Shown piece by piece: positions 7,325-17,694 of a stretch of DNA of 64,000 nucleotides. Positions within the stretch are counted from its first letter, which is position 1; each line of letters starts with the position of its first letter. This DNA comes from Bathymodiolus japonicus methanotrophic gill symbiont. GTDB lineage: Bacteria; Pseudomonadota; Gammaproteobacteria; Methylococcales; Methylomonadaceae. A model generated the notes under the pieces. The model was given only the letters and a program-made list of their open reading frames with translations, did no database searches and was not told the DNA's origin. The translations under genes were made by a program, and so were the position numbers. Location: the NCBI RefSeq assembly GCF_019721995.1, contig NZ_BLYC01000012.1, positions 1 through 64,000 of the forward strand, given 5' to 3'.

Positions 7325-10165
7325 ATGAGTGACTTGCTTAAATTTTTTCAAGATACCTCTGCTCTGTATGGAAGTAATGCCCCTTATATAGAAAATCTCT
7401 ACGAAAAATTTCTCGAAGACCCCGATTCTATCGAACATACCTGGCGAGAGAAATTTTTCCAACTCCCACAAACACACGATAGACGTGATATTGCACATAG
7501 TCCTGTGGTGGAACGCTTTGCTCTGCTGGCTACTTCTACCCCCTCGCGTATCGCTGAATTACAGGGCTTTACTGAAGAAAGTGTAAAAAAACAGTCAGCC
7601 GTTGCTCGACTAATAAATCATTACCGCTCCCACGGGCATGAAATGGCAACCAATAATCCACTGGGAAAAATCCATCGTAATGTACCAGACCTGGATCCTA
7701 ATTATTATGGCTTATCTGAGCCGAATATGGACACCCTGTTTGATACGGGAACTTTATACGGCGTCGATCGTTTACCATTAAAAGATATTATCAGCACACT
7801 GAAAGAGATTTATTGTGGTAATGTCGGCACTGAATATATGCATATCTTTGATGCAGATATTAAGCGCTGGATTAAAAATCGCCTGGAGGGCACTAAGCCA
7901 GGTGAAAATATTGATGATAAAAAAAGACTCTGGCTATTAGAACAGTTAATAGCTGCTGAGGGCATAGAAAAATACCTGCATCGGAATTTTGTCGGTCAAA
8001 AGCGCTTTTCACTTGAAGGCGGCGAAAGTCTGATTCCCATACTGGATGAGATTATTCAACGCTCGGGGCGTCATAATACCAAAGAACTGGTTATTGGTAT
8101 GGCACATCGAGGACGCCTTAATGTTTTAATTAATATCCTGGGTAAAAGCCCTGCACAACTTTTCAGTGAATTTAAAGGTACAGCGACCACTGACAGAGGA
8201 GTCATTACCGGTGATGTCAAGTACCATATGGGCTTTTCCTCTAATATGCAAACCGAAGGTGGCGAGGCTCATGTCACCATGGCATTCAACCCCTCGCATT
8301 TAGAGATTATCAACCCTGTCGTTGAAGGTACAGTCAAGGCACGTCAAGACAGGTACGGAAAAAACAGCACCAATACTGTTATTCCTATTCTTATTCATGG
8401 CGATGCCGCATTTGCTGGGCAAGGCATTGTAATGGAAACTCTGAATATGGCACAAACCCGAGCATTTGCAACTGGTGGCACTATCCATATCGTAATTAAC
8501 AATCAGATCGGCTTTACCACTAGCAATCCATTCGATGCCCGCTCGACGCTGTATTGCACCGATGTTGCCAATATGATTCAAGCTCCGGTCTTTCATGTAA
8601 ATGGCGATGACCCGGAAGCTGTGCTTTTTGTAACCCAAATGGCAATAGATTACCGCGCAACTTTTAATAAGGATGTGGTCATTGATTTAATTTGCTATCG
8701 ACGCCGTGGACATAATGAAGCTGATGAACCATCGACAACTCAGCCTATGATGTACAAGCAAATTAATGCACTGCCCACCACCTGCACTCTTTATGCAACT
8801 AAACTGATTGAGCAGGTGGTTTTAACCGAGCAACAGGTACGGGCTATAGAGCAATCGTATCAAGATTTACTGAATGCTGGAAAAACAGTATCTCGCCCCA
8901 TTAATGACTCTAATTATTCCTATTCCAAACTTTGGGATAAATATGTGGGTCAGCAATGGGACAGTGCCTGTGATACCAGGGTTGCTCTGGAGCGCATACG
9001 CTTTTGCAATAACCAGTCACACCGCTTACCGCCAGGATTTGAACTACATCCCCGGGTGGTAAAGATCATGGACAATCGCCGGAAAATGGCTGCCGGGGCA
9101 ATGCCACTAGACTGGGGCTTTGCCGAAAACATGGCCTATGCAACACTACTGATGGATCAATTTAATGTGCGCCTGGTAGGCCAGGATGTTGGGCGTGGCA
9201 CCTTTTTCCATCGGCATGTTATTTTACATAACCAGCTAAATGGCGAATCCTATATTCCCATCAAACACCTGGATGTGCAGCAAGGGCGCGCACAAGTATT
9301 TGACTCCATTCTTTCGGAAGCGGGTGTACTAGGCTTTGAATACGGATACAGCTCAACCGTTCCCGAAACACTGACTATCTGGGAAGCCCAGTTTGGTGAT
9401 TTTGCCAATGGAGCACAGGTAGTAATCGACCAGTTTATCAGCTCAGGCGAAAGCAAATGGGGACGCTTATCAGGATTAGTAATGCTATTACCACATGGTC
9501 TGGAAGGACAAGGACCGGAACATTCATCGGCACGACTGGAGCGCTATTTGCAATTATGTGCTGACCAGAATATGCAAGTCTGTGTACCCTCAACCCCGGC
9601 ACAGATCTTTCATTTATTACGCAGACAAGTCATACGTACTTATCGTAAGCCGCTTATCATCATGTCGCCAAAAAGTTTACTCCGGCATAAAGCCGCAGTT
9701 TCAACACTGGAAGATCTGGTAGATGGACATTTTCACACCATTATTCCTGAAACGGACGTGACTATCGATGCGCAAAAAGTCACCCGCCTAATCCTTTGCT
9801 CGGGCAAGGTTTATTATGATTTACTGGATGCACGTACACAGAACAACCCAGAAAATGTAGCCATTGTCAGGATTGAGCAATTGTACCCCTTTCCAATTCG
9901 TGATTACTCCCTGATATTTACCCGCTACCCAAATATAGAAACCGTCGTCTGGTGCCAGGAAGAGCCGCAAAATCAGGGGGCATGGTATCAATCACGACAT
10001 AATTTTTCAATTTTTAAACCGGATCATCTGGAATTAATTTACTGTGGTCGCCCAGCTTCTGCATCACCGGCGGTGGGTAGTTTAGCAAAGCACCTAGAAC
10101 AACAAAAAGAAGTAGTAGAATCGGCGCTATATGGTCAAACTACTGCCACAAGGAAAACATCATGA
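7325..10165 (+). CDS. sucA: 2-oxoglutarate dehydrogenase E1 component
   Basis: A 946-residue thiamine-diphosphate E1 enzyme that decarboxylates 2-oxoglutarate and passes the succinyl group to SucB. The N-terminal E1o segment ([19 protein letters not shown]) is present. The ThDP domain shows [11 protein letters not shown] (about 258), [10 protein letters not shown] (about 358) and NNQIGFTT (about 391). Later come [13 protein letters not shown], the transketolase Pyr domain ([17 protein letters not shown]) and [19 protein letters not shown]. Length matches the family. It overlaps sucB by 4 bases. A complete cycle E1 is relevant because classical type I methanotrophs were long thought to lack this step. 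Confidence 0.97.
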   Translation: MSDLLKFFQDTSALYGSNAPYIENLYEKFLEDPDSIEHTWREKFFQLPQTHDRRDIAHSPVVERFALLATSTPSRIAELQGFTEESVKKQSAVARLINHYRSHGHEMATNNPLGKIHRNVPDLDPNYYGLSEPNMDTLFDTGTLYGVDRLPLKDIISTLKEIYCGNVGTEYMHIFDADIKRWIKNRLEGTKPGENIDDKKRLWLLEQLIAAEGIEKYLHRNFVGQKRFSLEGGESLIPILDEIIQRSGRHNTKELVIGMAHRGRLNVLINILGKSPAQLFSEFKGTATTDRGVITGDVKYHMGFSSNMQTEGGEAHVTMAFNPSHLEIINPVVEGTVKARQDRYGKNSTNTVIPILIHGDAAFAGQGIVMETLNMAQTRAFATGGTIHIVINNQIGFTTSNPFDARSTLYCTDVANMIQAPVFHVNGDDPEAVLFVTQMAIDYRATFNKDVVIDLICYRRRGHNEADEPSTTQPMMYKQINALPTTCTLYATKLIEQVVLTEQQVRAIEQSYQDLLNAGKTVSRPINDSNYSYSKLWDKYVGQQWDSACDTRVALERIRFCNNQSHRLPPGFELHPRVVKIMDNRRKMAAGAMPLDWGFAENMAYATLLMDQFNVRLVGQDVGRGTFFHRHVILHNQLNGESYIPIKHLDVQQGRAQVFDSILSEAGVLGFEYGYSSTVPETLTIWEAQFGDFANGAQVVIDQFISSGESKWGRLSGLVMLLPHGLEGQGPEHSSARLERYLQLCADQNMQVCVPSTPAQIFHLLRRQVIRTYRKPLIIMSPKSLLRHKAAVSTLEDLVDGHFHTIIPETDVTIDAQKVTRLILCSGKVYYDLLDARTQNNPENVAIVRIEQLYPFPIRDYSLIFTRYPNIETVVWCQEEPQNQGAWYQSRHNFSIFKPDHLELIYCGRPASASPAVGSLAKHLEQQKEVVESALYGQTTATRKTS

Positions 10166-11397
10166 GCTTAGAAATTCACGTTCCTACTTTACCTGAATCT
10201 GTTGCAGATGCAACGTTAATCGCTTGGCACAAGCAAGTAGGCGATACTGTTAATAAGGATGAAAACCTGGTCGACCTGGAAACCGATAAAGTCGTACTCG
10301 AAGTGCCAGCTCCCGGATCCGGCGTACTTACTGAAATACTTGTAGATGATGGAAGTACTGTTAAAGGAGGGGATTTACTGGCAAAAATAGACACTAATGT
10401 TAAACCTGCACCCTCAACTGTTGTGAAGCCTGAGACTACAAGTACAGAAATCCCCTTAAGCCCTGCGGTACGGCGCATAATATTTGAAAACAACCTGGAC
10501 CCAGCGTTAATTTCAGGCACCGGAAAAGGTGGACGTATCACTAAAAGTGATGTATTGGACTACCTGGCAAGTAATACTTCGGACACTACCTCGCCAGCTA
10601 CTCCTGAACCAAAAACTGCGCCTCAGCCAGAAACTGCACCTGCACAAAAATCAGAGCCCAGCAGCAACTCCAAACCAGTAATGAGCAGTAACGGTGTACG
10701 CTCTGAACAGCGCGTACCCATGACTCGCTTGCGCGCAAAAGTTGCAGAGCGTTTATTACAGGCGCAGCAGAATGCCGCCATGCTAACTACCTTTAACGAG
10801 GTCAACATGCAAAGTGTCATCGACCTGCGCAAACAATATCAAGAGCATTTTATTGCTAAGCATAATGTTAAGCTAGGTTTTATGTCGTTTTTTATTAAAG
10901 CATCGATAGAAGCACTTAAGCGCTTTCCTGCAATTAATGCATCGATAGATGGTGAGGATATTATCTATCACGGATACTATGATGTGGGTATTGCTGTTGC
11001 CTCTCCCCGTGGGCTGATTGTCCCGGTATTGCGTGATGCCGATCAATTGGATTTTGCCGGCATAGAAAAGAATATTGTTGATTTTGGTGAAAAATCTAAA
11101 GCCGGCACGCTCTCTTATGAGGAGCTAAATGGTGGTACATTTACCATTACTAATGGCGGTATCTTTGGCTCAATGTTGTCCACGCCAATTCTAAATCCAC
11201 CACAGTGTGCCATACTGGGAATGCACGCGATTACTGAACGACCTGTGGTTGAAAATGGTGAAATCGTTATTCGCCCCGTTATGTACCTTGCTTTATCCTA
11301 TGATCATCGCCTGGTAGACGGGCGAGATGCCGTGCAGTTTTTAGTCGCCATTAAAGAAGGACTGGAGTCACCAGCGCATTTACTACTTAATATTTAG
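10162..11397 (+). CDS. sucB: dihydrolipoyl succinyltransferase (E2 of 2-oxoglutarate dehydrogenase)
   Basis: A 411-residue E2 core. It has one N-terminal lipoyl domain (lipoylated Lys near residue 43 in ETDKVVLE), an E3/E1-binding domain ([15 protein letters not shown], about 99-135), a Pro/Ala/Thr/Glu-rich linker, and a catalytic acyltransferase domain ending with [15 protein letters not shown], which holds the active-site His and Asp. The single lipoyl domain and the motif set fit SucB better than AceF. ATGA overlap with sucA; lpd follows after 12 bases, so the three form one operon. Confidence 0.96.
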   Translation: MSLEIHVPTLPESVADATLIAWHKQVGDTVNKDENLVDLETDKVVLEVPAPGSGVLTEILVDDGSTVKGGDLLAKIDTNVKPAPSTVVKPETTSTEIPLSPAVRRIIFENNLDPALISGTGKGGRITKSDVLDYLASNTSDTTSPATPEPKTAPQPETAPAQKSEPSSNSKPVMSSNGVRSEQRVPMTRLRAKVAERLLQAQQNAAMLTTFNEVNMQSVIDLRKQYQEHFIAKHNVKLGFMSFFIKASIEALKRFPAINASIDGEDIIYHGYYDVGIAVASPRGLIVPVLRDADQLDFAGIEKNIVDFGEKSKAGTLSYEELNGGTFTITNGGIFGSMLSTPILNPPQCAILGMHAITERPVVENGEIVIRPVMYLALSYDHRLVDGRDAVQFLVAIKEGLESPAHLLLNI

Positions 11398-11409
11398 GCC
11401 AGGATCATC

Positions 11410-12849
11410 ATGTCTGAACTAAAAAAAGATTTCGATGTTATCGTTATAGGAGCAGGGCCGGCAGGCTATGTTGCTGCCGACCGCGCTACGCAACTAGGCC
11501 TTAAAACAGCATGCATTGATAACTGGGACTCCAGCAAAAATACTCACTGTTTGGGCGGTAACTATGTCAATGGCGGATGTATCTCTGCAGTAGCGCTGCT
11601 GGAGTCTGCTAAAGTATTCAATCTAGTTAACAATGGCATCGCTGATCATGGCATCAGCGTTGATAATATCCAGGCCGATATTCCCTCCATGCAGAGGCGC
11701 AAGGACTCAATAGTTAAACTTTTAAATAAGCAGATCGAAAAGATATTTATCGATAATAAAGTTGAAACGATCAAAGCCCATGCCCAGCTTATCAACCCTA
11801 ACCGGGTAGAAATCATCCCCTTTAGTGATAAACTACCCAGGGTTATAACTGCTGATAAAATCATCCTTGCTGCTGGCTCCAGCCCTATAGCGCTAAGCTT
11901 CGCTCCTATAGATAATGACAGTATTCTGGATATACAAACCGCACTAAACTTACAAAGCATCCCAAAAACATTGGGAATTATTGGTGCCGGAGCTATAGGT
12001 ATCCAACTTGCAGGTATCTGGAATAAATTAGGCACAAAAGTTGTCTTGCTGGAGGCACAAGAGGCATTTATGACCATGGCTGATCAGGAAATATCTGATG
12101 AAGCCTTTAAAATTTACACTCAACAGGGACTGGATATCCGCCTGTGCGCACGGGTTATTTCGACCGAAATAAATCAAGAGCTGATTAATATTGAATATGA
12201 AGATAACCAAGGACGACATCAGTGTAGCTTTGAAAAGCTAGTGGTTGCATCTGGCAGAAAACCCAATACAGAAACACTCATCGCAGCATCTGCTGACCTG
12301 CTGTTAGATGAAGATGGTTTCGTACATGTCGATGAGAATTGCTGCTCAACACTACCCGGTGTTTATGCAATTGGAGACCTTACCCAGTCTGGACCTATGT
12401 TGGCACATAAAGGTATCGAAGAAGGGATTTTTGTTGCCGAACATATCGCAGACCAACACTCGCCCATTAACTATCATACAATTCCAAATGTCATCTATAC
12501 CGATCCTGAAATAGCCTGGGTAGGTCAAACAGAACAAAACCTGCTGGCCATAGGTGAAAATATCAAAACCAGCACCTTCCCCTTTAGCGCAACCAGTCGC
12601 TCACAAATCAAGGGAGCAACCACAGGGATGGTAAAAATGATTATGCAGGCAGATACAGAAATTATCTTAGGCGTGCATATTATAGGCGCCATGGCATCAG
12701 AACTCATTGCAGAAGCAGTACTTGCGATGGAATTTTCAGCGACAGCAGAAGACCTGGCACGCACTATACATGCCCATCCGACTATCTCCGAAGCAATACA
12801 TGAAAGCGCACTGGCTTTAAGTGGACGCTCATTGCATATTTCGGTTTAG
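11410..12849 (+). CDS. lpd: dihydrolipoyl dehydrogenase-like flavoprotein (E3), atypical active site
   Basis: A 479-residue FAD/NAD pyridine-nucleotide disulfide oxidoreductase. FAD-binding VIGAGPAGYVAAD, NAD-binding GIIGAGAIGIQLAG (about 190), YAIGDLTQSGPMLAHK and the C-terminal HAHPTISEAIHE (His-Glu pair) are all there. The usual redox centre GGTCLNVGCIPSK instead reads GGNYVNGGCISAV: the first Cys is Tyr, so the redox disulfide cannot form in the normal way. Another Cys lies four residues earlier (HCLGG). Operon position implies the E3 of this complex, but activity must be doubted or rest on an unusual thiol. Confidence 0.85.
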   Translation: MSELKKDFDVIVIGAGPAGYVAADRATQLGLKTACIDNWDSSKNTHCLGGNYVNGGCISAVALLESAKVFNLVNNGIADHGISVDNIQADIPSMQRRKDSIVKLLNKQIEKIFIDNKVETIKAHAQLINPNRVEIIPFSDKLPRVITADKIILAAGSSPIALSFAPIDNDSILDIQTALNLQSIPKTLGIIGAGAIGIQLAGIWNKLGTKVVLLEAQEAFMTMADQEISDEAFKIYTQQGLDIRLCARVISTEINQELINIEYEDNQGRHQCSFEKLVVASGRKPNTETLIAASADLLLDEDGFVHVDENCCSTLPGVYAIGDLTQSGPMLAHKGIEEGIFVAEHIADQHSPINYHTIPNVIYTDPEIAWVGQTEQNLLAIGENIKTSTFPFSATSRSQIKGATTGMVKMIMQADTEIILGVHIIGAMASELIAEAVLAMEFSATAEDLARTIHAHPTISEAIHESALALSGRSLHISV

Positions 12850-12872
12850 CGCCGAAAGAGGCTACGTATAGA

Positions 12873-13068
12873 TTTACCTGATTTTTATAACCCTCAGCCA
12901 CTTTCAAATACGTTCGTCATTTCTGCATGTTATTAGCTGAAATCTATAGGTCCAAGCAATAGATTCCCGGTAAAAGACTTCGGGAATGACGAAGTCGGTT
13001 TTTTTATAAAGAACTAATATTAAGTATTTTTGTCATAATGGCTGAGCCTTGTACGTAATCAGGTAAAT
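12873..13068. repeat. imperfect inverted repeat between converging genes
   Basis: TTTACCTGATT near 12873 and TCAGCCA near 12895 are matched in reverse by TGGCTGAG near 13039 and AATCAGGTAAA near 13058. The arms enclose about 150 bp including the terminator hairpin. It could be a degenerate MITE or a bidirectional terminator. Confidence 0.5.
12976..13006 (+). terminator. rho-independent terminator after lpd
   Basis: GACTTC, 9-base loop, GAAGTC, then GG and eight T residues. It sits about 130 bases past the lpd stop and ends the sucA-sucB-lpd operon. Confidence 0.75.
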
Positions 13069-13081
13069 TATGTTGGCTGTT

Positions 13082-13867
13082 TTATACATGGTTTGACTCA
13101 TGCAAAAATTCATTCACAGCATCACAAAACAGTTCAGGCTGCTCCGCATGTAACCAGTGCCCTGCACCGTCTATCGTTTTAATGACAGCATTGGGGAATA
13201 ATTTTTTAACACTCTGCTGATCAATATAATTAGATTTTTCACCTGCTAAAAATAATACTTTATCCAGATAAATATTTAACCCATCCGTATCAGGAAAAGC
13301 AATAATATTATCTGCAGTCTGCGCAAAAACATCTAAATCTATACGCCAGCTATATTTACCTTCTTTTAAAACCAGGTTCTGCAGTAAAAACTGCCTAAAA
13401 CTCGATTCAGGTATTGCGCTACTTAATAAACGATCCGCCTGTTTGCGATTAGTTAGTTCTTCCAGGGGCAATTGCTTTAATGTCTGAATAAGGTTATCAA
13501 AACTATGCCGATAACTAAACGGGGAAATATCCGCTACAATTAACTTATTAATATACTCAGGCCGTGATAAGGCTAGCCACATGGCAGCTTTTCCTCCCAT
13601 ACTATGGCCTAATATATTTGCATTAGATAATTCCTGGCTATCGAGAAAGAATTCAATATCTGCAGCCATAGATGGATAATCCATGACGCTAACGTGCGGA
13701 GAGTCCCCATGATTACGCATATCTAAAAGATAGATATGAAAATGCTCAGCTAATTTCCTGGCAATTTGTCGCCAATTACGTGACGATGCAAAAAAACCAT
13801 GTGATATCAATAAGGCTGGCGCATCAGCATCACCATATTCTTCAAATGCCAAAGCAACTGCTTTCAT
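13082..13867 (-). CDS. alpha/beta hydrolase, YbfF-like esterase
   Basis: About 261 residues. The nucleophile elbow GHSMGG has Ser near residue 89; LISHGFFASSRNWRQIA provides the oxyanion region; RNHGDSP and the C-terminal GAGHWLHAEQPE (catalytic His) complete the fold. It resembles YbfF-type acyl-CoA/ester hydrolases; substrate unknown. The present ATG is the last three bases of the inserted ISa copy. The original start, ATGACTAAA, overlapped the yjbQ stop and now lies 1.7 kb away at 15554-15566. ISa also supplies AGGGG seven bases before its ATG, so the gene is probably still translated one residue shorter. Confidence 0.85.
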   Translation of the reverse strand: MKAVALAFEEYGDADAPALLISHGFFASSRNWRQIARKLAEHFHIYLLDMRNHGDSPHVSVMDYPSMAADIEFFLDSQELSNANILGHSMGGKAAMWLALSRPEYINKLIVADISPFSYRHSFDNLIQTLKQLPLEELTNRKQADRLLSSAIPESSFRQFLLQNLVLKEGKYSWRIDLDVFAQTADNIIAFPDTDGLNIYLDKVLFLAGEKSNYIDQQSVKKLFPNAVIKTIDGAGHWLHAEQPELFCDAVNEFLHESNHV

Positions 13868-15322
13868 CAGTGTTCCCCTATCAATTGAGGCCGTGAAACT
13901 AACCTCGCCACAAGAGAGCTCATAAAGCACTGTAAAGACATTCCTGTTATTATTGCGTTTTGAACTGCCCGAATGGTATACGAGATGATACGAGATATTC
14001 TTGCCTGGAAAAATAATGGATTCACAAAACGATCTCGTTTTTGAGCCTGTTGCTGCCTAATCTCCAGAGCCTCGCTATATTTTTTATCCGATGGATGAAT
14101 CAATTCTGGCTGTTGTGTTTTTGAAATATCTTCAAACACGCGCATTAAATTATAGCTCATTGCAGTCAGGCGCATTTGATTTTCAAGTGAGCGGGTATTG
14201 GAAGACCAAGCTTTAGTTTCCTTGAAATTACTTTTACTCGATGTTCAAGTTTTCAGCTATAACTGGGCTAAGAAAAGTAAATTTTTCCGGCTTTGTTTTA
14301 TAAGTGATTGATTTACAATGATGTTGATGCTTTCTTTGTCAGTAAAATTATCAATAAAATCAATCAGTTAAAAAACTTGAACATCGAGTTTTAGTGTTAT
14401 TGAATGTCTTTTCAATCGTCCATCGCTTGAAATACAGCATGGCAATGGTTCCAGGGTTAATAGTCATTGGCAAGGTTGTCACAAACCGGTGAAGTTTTCC
14501 GGTTTCTGGATTACGGTAATCCACCACGTTAAATTTGATGCCCTTGTTTTCGTACACACTTTATGCTTCAACCCCTGTATTGATCTCATGGCGGGAGTCA
14601 AAAGGGATAGACTCAACCAGAGTCGCAATTGAATTTTCTTTTAGCATTGAAATCATGTAATTAGCATGTCGTTTCTGCCGATCCCACCAGACAAAGTCGG
14701 TGACGGCTTTATCGTAGACATAGAGATGTTTCTGAGAGCTGTTATTTCCCTTGTTTTACTTTTCAATATGATCTCGTAACACAGGTATTTCTTGATGTCT
14801 CTGAGTTCCGTTTGTCACCAGACAAAGAAATCTGAGCAACCCACTTCTGAGATTCAACGCGTAAATCCCCCCGGCCGCATAAACTTTCCCCTTGCTGTTT
14901 TTTTCAGTATGGCAGGCATGATCAATAAAATGTCCATCCGCTGCTTCTATGGTGTATTCGTCAAGTTCCGGGAATGCTTTAAGATAATCAATGCCTTGCG
15001 ATAGAAGTGTTTCAGCGTGAAGATGATAGCTCTGCTGTTCAAATGCCTCAAGCATACTTGTTCGTCTATGCGACTTCAGTGATTCAAAATACGTTGAGTG
15101 GGGAAGCAGCTGGCCATAAATCTGTTCATTGGTTTGGAGGAAATGACGACCACTATCGACTACACTGATACAGCGTAATAACCCAAGCCGAATAAAGTCG
15201 ATATCCTTCAACTCTGGGCATGAACGAGCCCACAAAGGATGACGCTCTGCTAACAGGGCACGTTCCATACTTTCATTGCAGTGTTGGTGAATATGTTCAG
15301 AGAGTGGTAGGTCTTTAAGCAT
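13867..15322 (-). pseudogene. ISa transposase, broken by MITE E
   Basis: The start (MLKDLPLSEHIHQHC) and C-terminus (VARLVSR) of the 432-residue IS4 transposase are present. The frame is broken several times: a stop near 14756, MITE E after FNNTK, and small changes around 14560. The catalytic segment with the Y-R-E-K motif (YFKRWTIEKTFNNTK) survives only in part. It cannot make a working protein. Confidence 0.88.
14237..14388. repeat. MITE E (ISb-type ends)
   Basis: A 152-bp repeat with 17-base inverted ends CTCGATGTTCAAGTTTT, flanked by a 5-bp duplication TTTTA. The ends match those of ISb, and it occupies the same site in ISa where ISb sits at 21294-23103. The interior is unrelated to ISb. 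Confidence 0.82.
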
Positions 15323-15560
15323 GGGTGATATCCGTTTATGAGGTGATTAAAACGGAAATTTTTAGAAAATTTCTTCGGCAATTGCAAGCTTTATTTGAAA
15401 TTATTTGTTGTTTTTTTACGGTGCCTACAGAGTGTCTATTTGCTGTTATAAGTGATTAAAATCAAAAAGATGGAAATATTCGAGTGGTGCTACCTTCAGG
15501 TAGGTCATAGGCTGCTTTGTTTAGGTACTTCTTCTTTCAATGGGAACACTGATGACTGCT

Positions 15561-15989
15561 TTAGTCATATACCGCTCCTGAAATCGTTGCTACAACGGTA
15601 CGACTACCACCATGATTTCGATGTTCACATAAATAAATACCTTGCCATATACCCAGGTTTAACCTGCCCTGGCTAATAGGTATGTTAATACTGGCACCTA
15701 ATATACTGCTTTTTAAATATGCGGGCATATCATCATCACCTTCGTAGTCATGTCGATAATAAGGTGCTCTTTCCGGAACAAATTTATTAAAGTGGCTTTC
15801 AAAATCTGCTCTAACAGTAGCATCTGCATTTTCATTAATGGTTAATGAAGCAGAGGTATGTTTAATAAATAAATTAAACAAGCCACATTCAATTCGCTCA
15901 ATATCTTGTACAGCCTGCGAGACTTCATTCGTTATTAAATGAAAACCTCTCGGCTTTGCAGCTAAATGAAATTCTTTTTGTATCCACAT
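15561..15989 (-). CDS. yjbQ: YjbQ/UPF0047 family protein
   Basis: A 142-residue protein with the family landmarks: KHTSASLTINENAD, YRHDYEGDDDMPAYLKSS, GASINIPISQGRL and the metal/active-site stretch LGIWQGIYLCEHR. YjbQ proteins have weak thiamine-phosphate synthase activity in vitro; the true role is unsettled. Its last codons GTATATGACTAA contain the original start of the downstream hydrolase, so the pair was a translationally coupled operon before ISa inserted. Confidence 0.9.
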   Translation of the reverse strand: MWIQKEFHLAAKPRGFHLITNEVSQAVQDIERIECGLFNLFIKHTSASLTINENADATVRADFESHFNKFVPERAPYYRHDYEGDDDMPAYLKSSILGASINIPISQGRLNLGIWQGIYLCEHRNHGGSRTVVATISGAVYD

Positions 15990-16328
15990 TTTAATATTAT
16001 TTAACCTAGAAACCGCAGTTGAGTACAGAATTTGTGGAAAATCTGTACATGAAAGTCAAGGCAAAGCTCGCAGGCAATGGCATAGCCCTTAGCAAAATCT
16101 GTAAGGCAGGATTTCGTACACAGATTTATTCACAAAACTGTGCAACGGTGGACACTCATCCAACAGGTGACAAGTTTTTACGATCATTATTTTTAATATT
16201 CAGCGGTTTACAAGGTTATGACAGGGTTAATCGTACGTATAAAAAAAGCGACGCTATTGGCCGCTTCTTTGTCTTGCATAAACAACAGAACTAAGGTGGT
16301 TTCTGTCAAAAAATATACCACTTTACTG
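15990..16328. other. intergenic stretch without a recognisable gene
   Basis: Several imperfect repeats of AAAATCTGTAC are seen, but no coding frame with family features and no RNA gene. It separates yjbQ from the hns-like gene. Confidence 0.35.
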
Positions 16329-16426
16329 GTCTTTTTGCCCGTCTTCTGCGTTGTGACAGCAGTTACATAGAATGACTATGTGCATGTTATCGCGCCTTGG
16401 AGACAAACAAAAATCCTGCGCAATCT
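16329..16426. repeat. short dispersed repeat, intact copy
   Basis: Runs from GTCTTTTTGCCCGTCTTCTG to ACAAAAATCCTGCGCAAT with an internal ACATAG/CTATGT hairpin. The two halves of a second copy flank the group II intron relic (about 4355-4390 and 5282-5320), so it shows what the intron entered. Confidence 0.55.
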
Positions 16427-16450
16427 GGTGTATTCTTTTCCTACAATCGC

Positions 16451-16765
16451 CTAAATCGAATATTCTGATTTATCATGGCCTGCTTCAGTAAGTGCACGCA
16501 TCCACCTAGGCATTACCCCCCGACCTGTCCATGTCTGACTGGCATCATCAGGATTGCGATACTTCGGTGCTACCTTTATACCCTTACGTTTTTGCTTTTT
16601 TTCAGCTTCGTGTATTTCAACTGTAACACCGACAGAAGCCGCTAGCTCTTTAATCTGTGCAAATACTTCTTTACGCTTACTTGCCTGTTTGTTTTTTAAC
16701 GCTGACTCCGCATTTTCTATCATTGATTGTAATTCATTGACAGATAAATTATTTAAATCAGTCAT
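16451..16765 (-). CDS. H-NS family nucleoid protein
   Basis: A 104-residue protein. The N-terminal half is a coiled-coil oligomerisation region (LQSMIENAESALKNKQASKR). The C-terminal DNA-binding motif reads YRNPDDASQTWTGRGVMPRW, with the TWTGRG core that binds the minor groove of AT-rich DNA. Such proteins silence horizontally acquired genes, which is relevant in a window full of insertions. It stands alone with its own upstream AT-rich region. Confidence 0.9.
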   Translation of the reverse strand: MTDLNNLSVNELQSMIENAESALKNKQASKRKEVFAQIKELAASVGVTVEIHEAEKKQKRKGIKVAPKYRNPDDASQTWTGRGVMPRWMRALTEAGHDKSEYSI

Positions 16766-16876
16766 AATTGTTTTAACCTTTTAAAAGACGATTATAGTTG
16801 TTAAGTGATTATTTCCATGCAGAAAAAAATCACTGCCGATTAACTATAACAAAAATAATAAAAAACACTATTATAT

Positions 16877-17694
16877 TTATCTTTTTTGTAAAGAAAAATC
16901 GATTTTATGCAATATATCACCTTGCTGGGTAATAGTACGTACTTGCCACCGACCTATAGAATTATAAGGAAAGAGCTTACTGGTAGAAATTCGCCATCGA
17001 TTACCGCGGATATTAATTTTCCGTTTATAAACAGAATGACCTTCTTTAAGCCATTCATGCTAAATAGCCGCTCCTTGCATATTAATGACTTCAGTAAAAT
17101 ATGTCACGCCATATGCTTTACTGCTATCAACAAGAATAGGTAATTCTATATTGCCATAAGGCTCTAGTTTAGTAACCCCCTGTGCAAGTTGTGCACGGGC
17201 TATATAAGGGTTTAAATCTATGCTTTGAATAATATCCCGCTCTGCTTGCGCGTTTTGTATAGCTATATTCTCTACCGGTTGTTTTGCCGTAATTTGAGCA
17301 GTCGCTGGTTTACCAATTATTTCTTCGGTTGGTACCTGCGGTTCAACGCTGATTGTTTCTTTGATTACCACTGCTGAAGAGATCACTTTTACAGATTCTG
17401 GCTCTGTAATAGCTGGTTTTGAGTGGGTTCTAATGCTGATTTATCTAGAGAGTCTTGCCTAACAGCGGCCTGATTAGCAACTTGCATCTTTAAGGGAGGT
17501 GATTTTTCTGAGTCGCTATTATCCTGGCTACTGAAATAATAAGCGGGAATAATCACTAACAGGATTAGCACAATAAGTGCATAAGCGATTCTTTTATAAT
17601 TCCATTCCGATATCATTTCAAGCTCTGGTTCTTCCATGATACGGCGTTCAGTTTTTGATTTTACTTTTATCGATATGTTTTTATCTGTGTTCAT
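16877..17694 (-). pseudogene. DUF2914-type membrane-anchored protein, two lesions
   Basis: From ATG at 17694: a cytoplasmic N-terminus, one membrane helix (YALIVLILLVIIPAYYF), then a periplasmic linker. Coding shifts frame near 17400, continues as VSEPQ-type linker, NPYIARAQLAQGVTKLEP and GVTYFTEVINMQG, then meets TAG at 17062-17060 where family members have Trp, and carries on HEWLKEGHSVYKRKINIRG to a stop at 16877. The ARAQ...EP...YFTE...H-W pattern is DUF2914. Function unknown. Both lesions must be repaired for a full protein. Confidence 0.72.

Larger units (their letters stand above)
13865..15554 (-). mobile_element. ISa copy 1, defective
   Basis: IS4-family element with CATCAGTGTTCCC ends and an 8-bp target duplication (ACTGCTTT at 13857-13864 and 15555-15562). 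It is longer than the 1534-bp intact copies because MITE E (14237-14388) is inserted. It splits the yjbQ-hydrolase operon exactly at the hydrolase start. Confidence 0.92.

Noticed and set aside
8300-8638. Minus-strand open frame inside sucA
   Set aside because: Shadow of the sucA coding frame; no family features.
13868-13930. Longer hydrolase start at 13930
   Set aside because: The extra N-terminus (MLYELSCGEVSFTASID) is translated ISa end sequence. The natural protein begins at the ATG at the IS junction.
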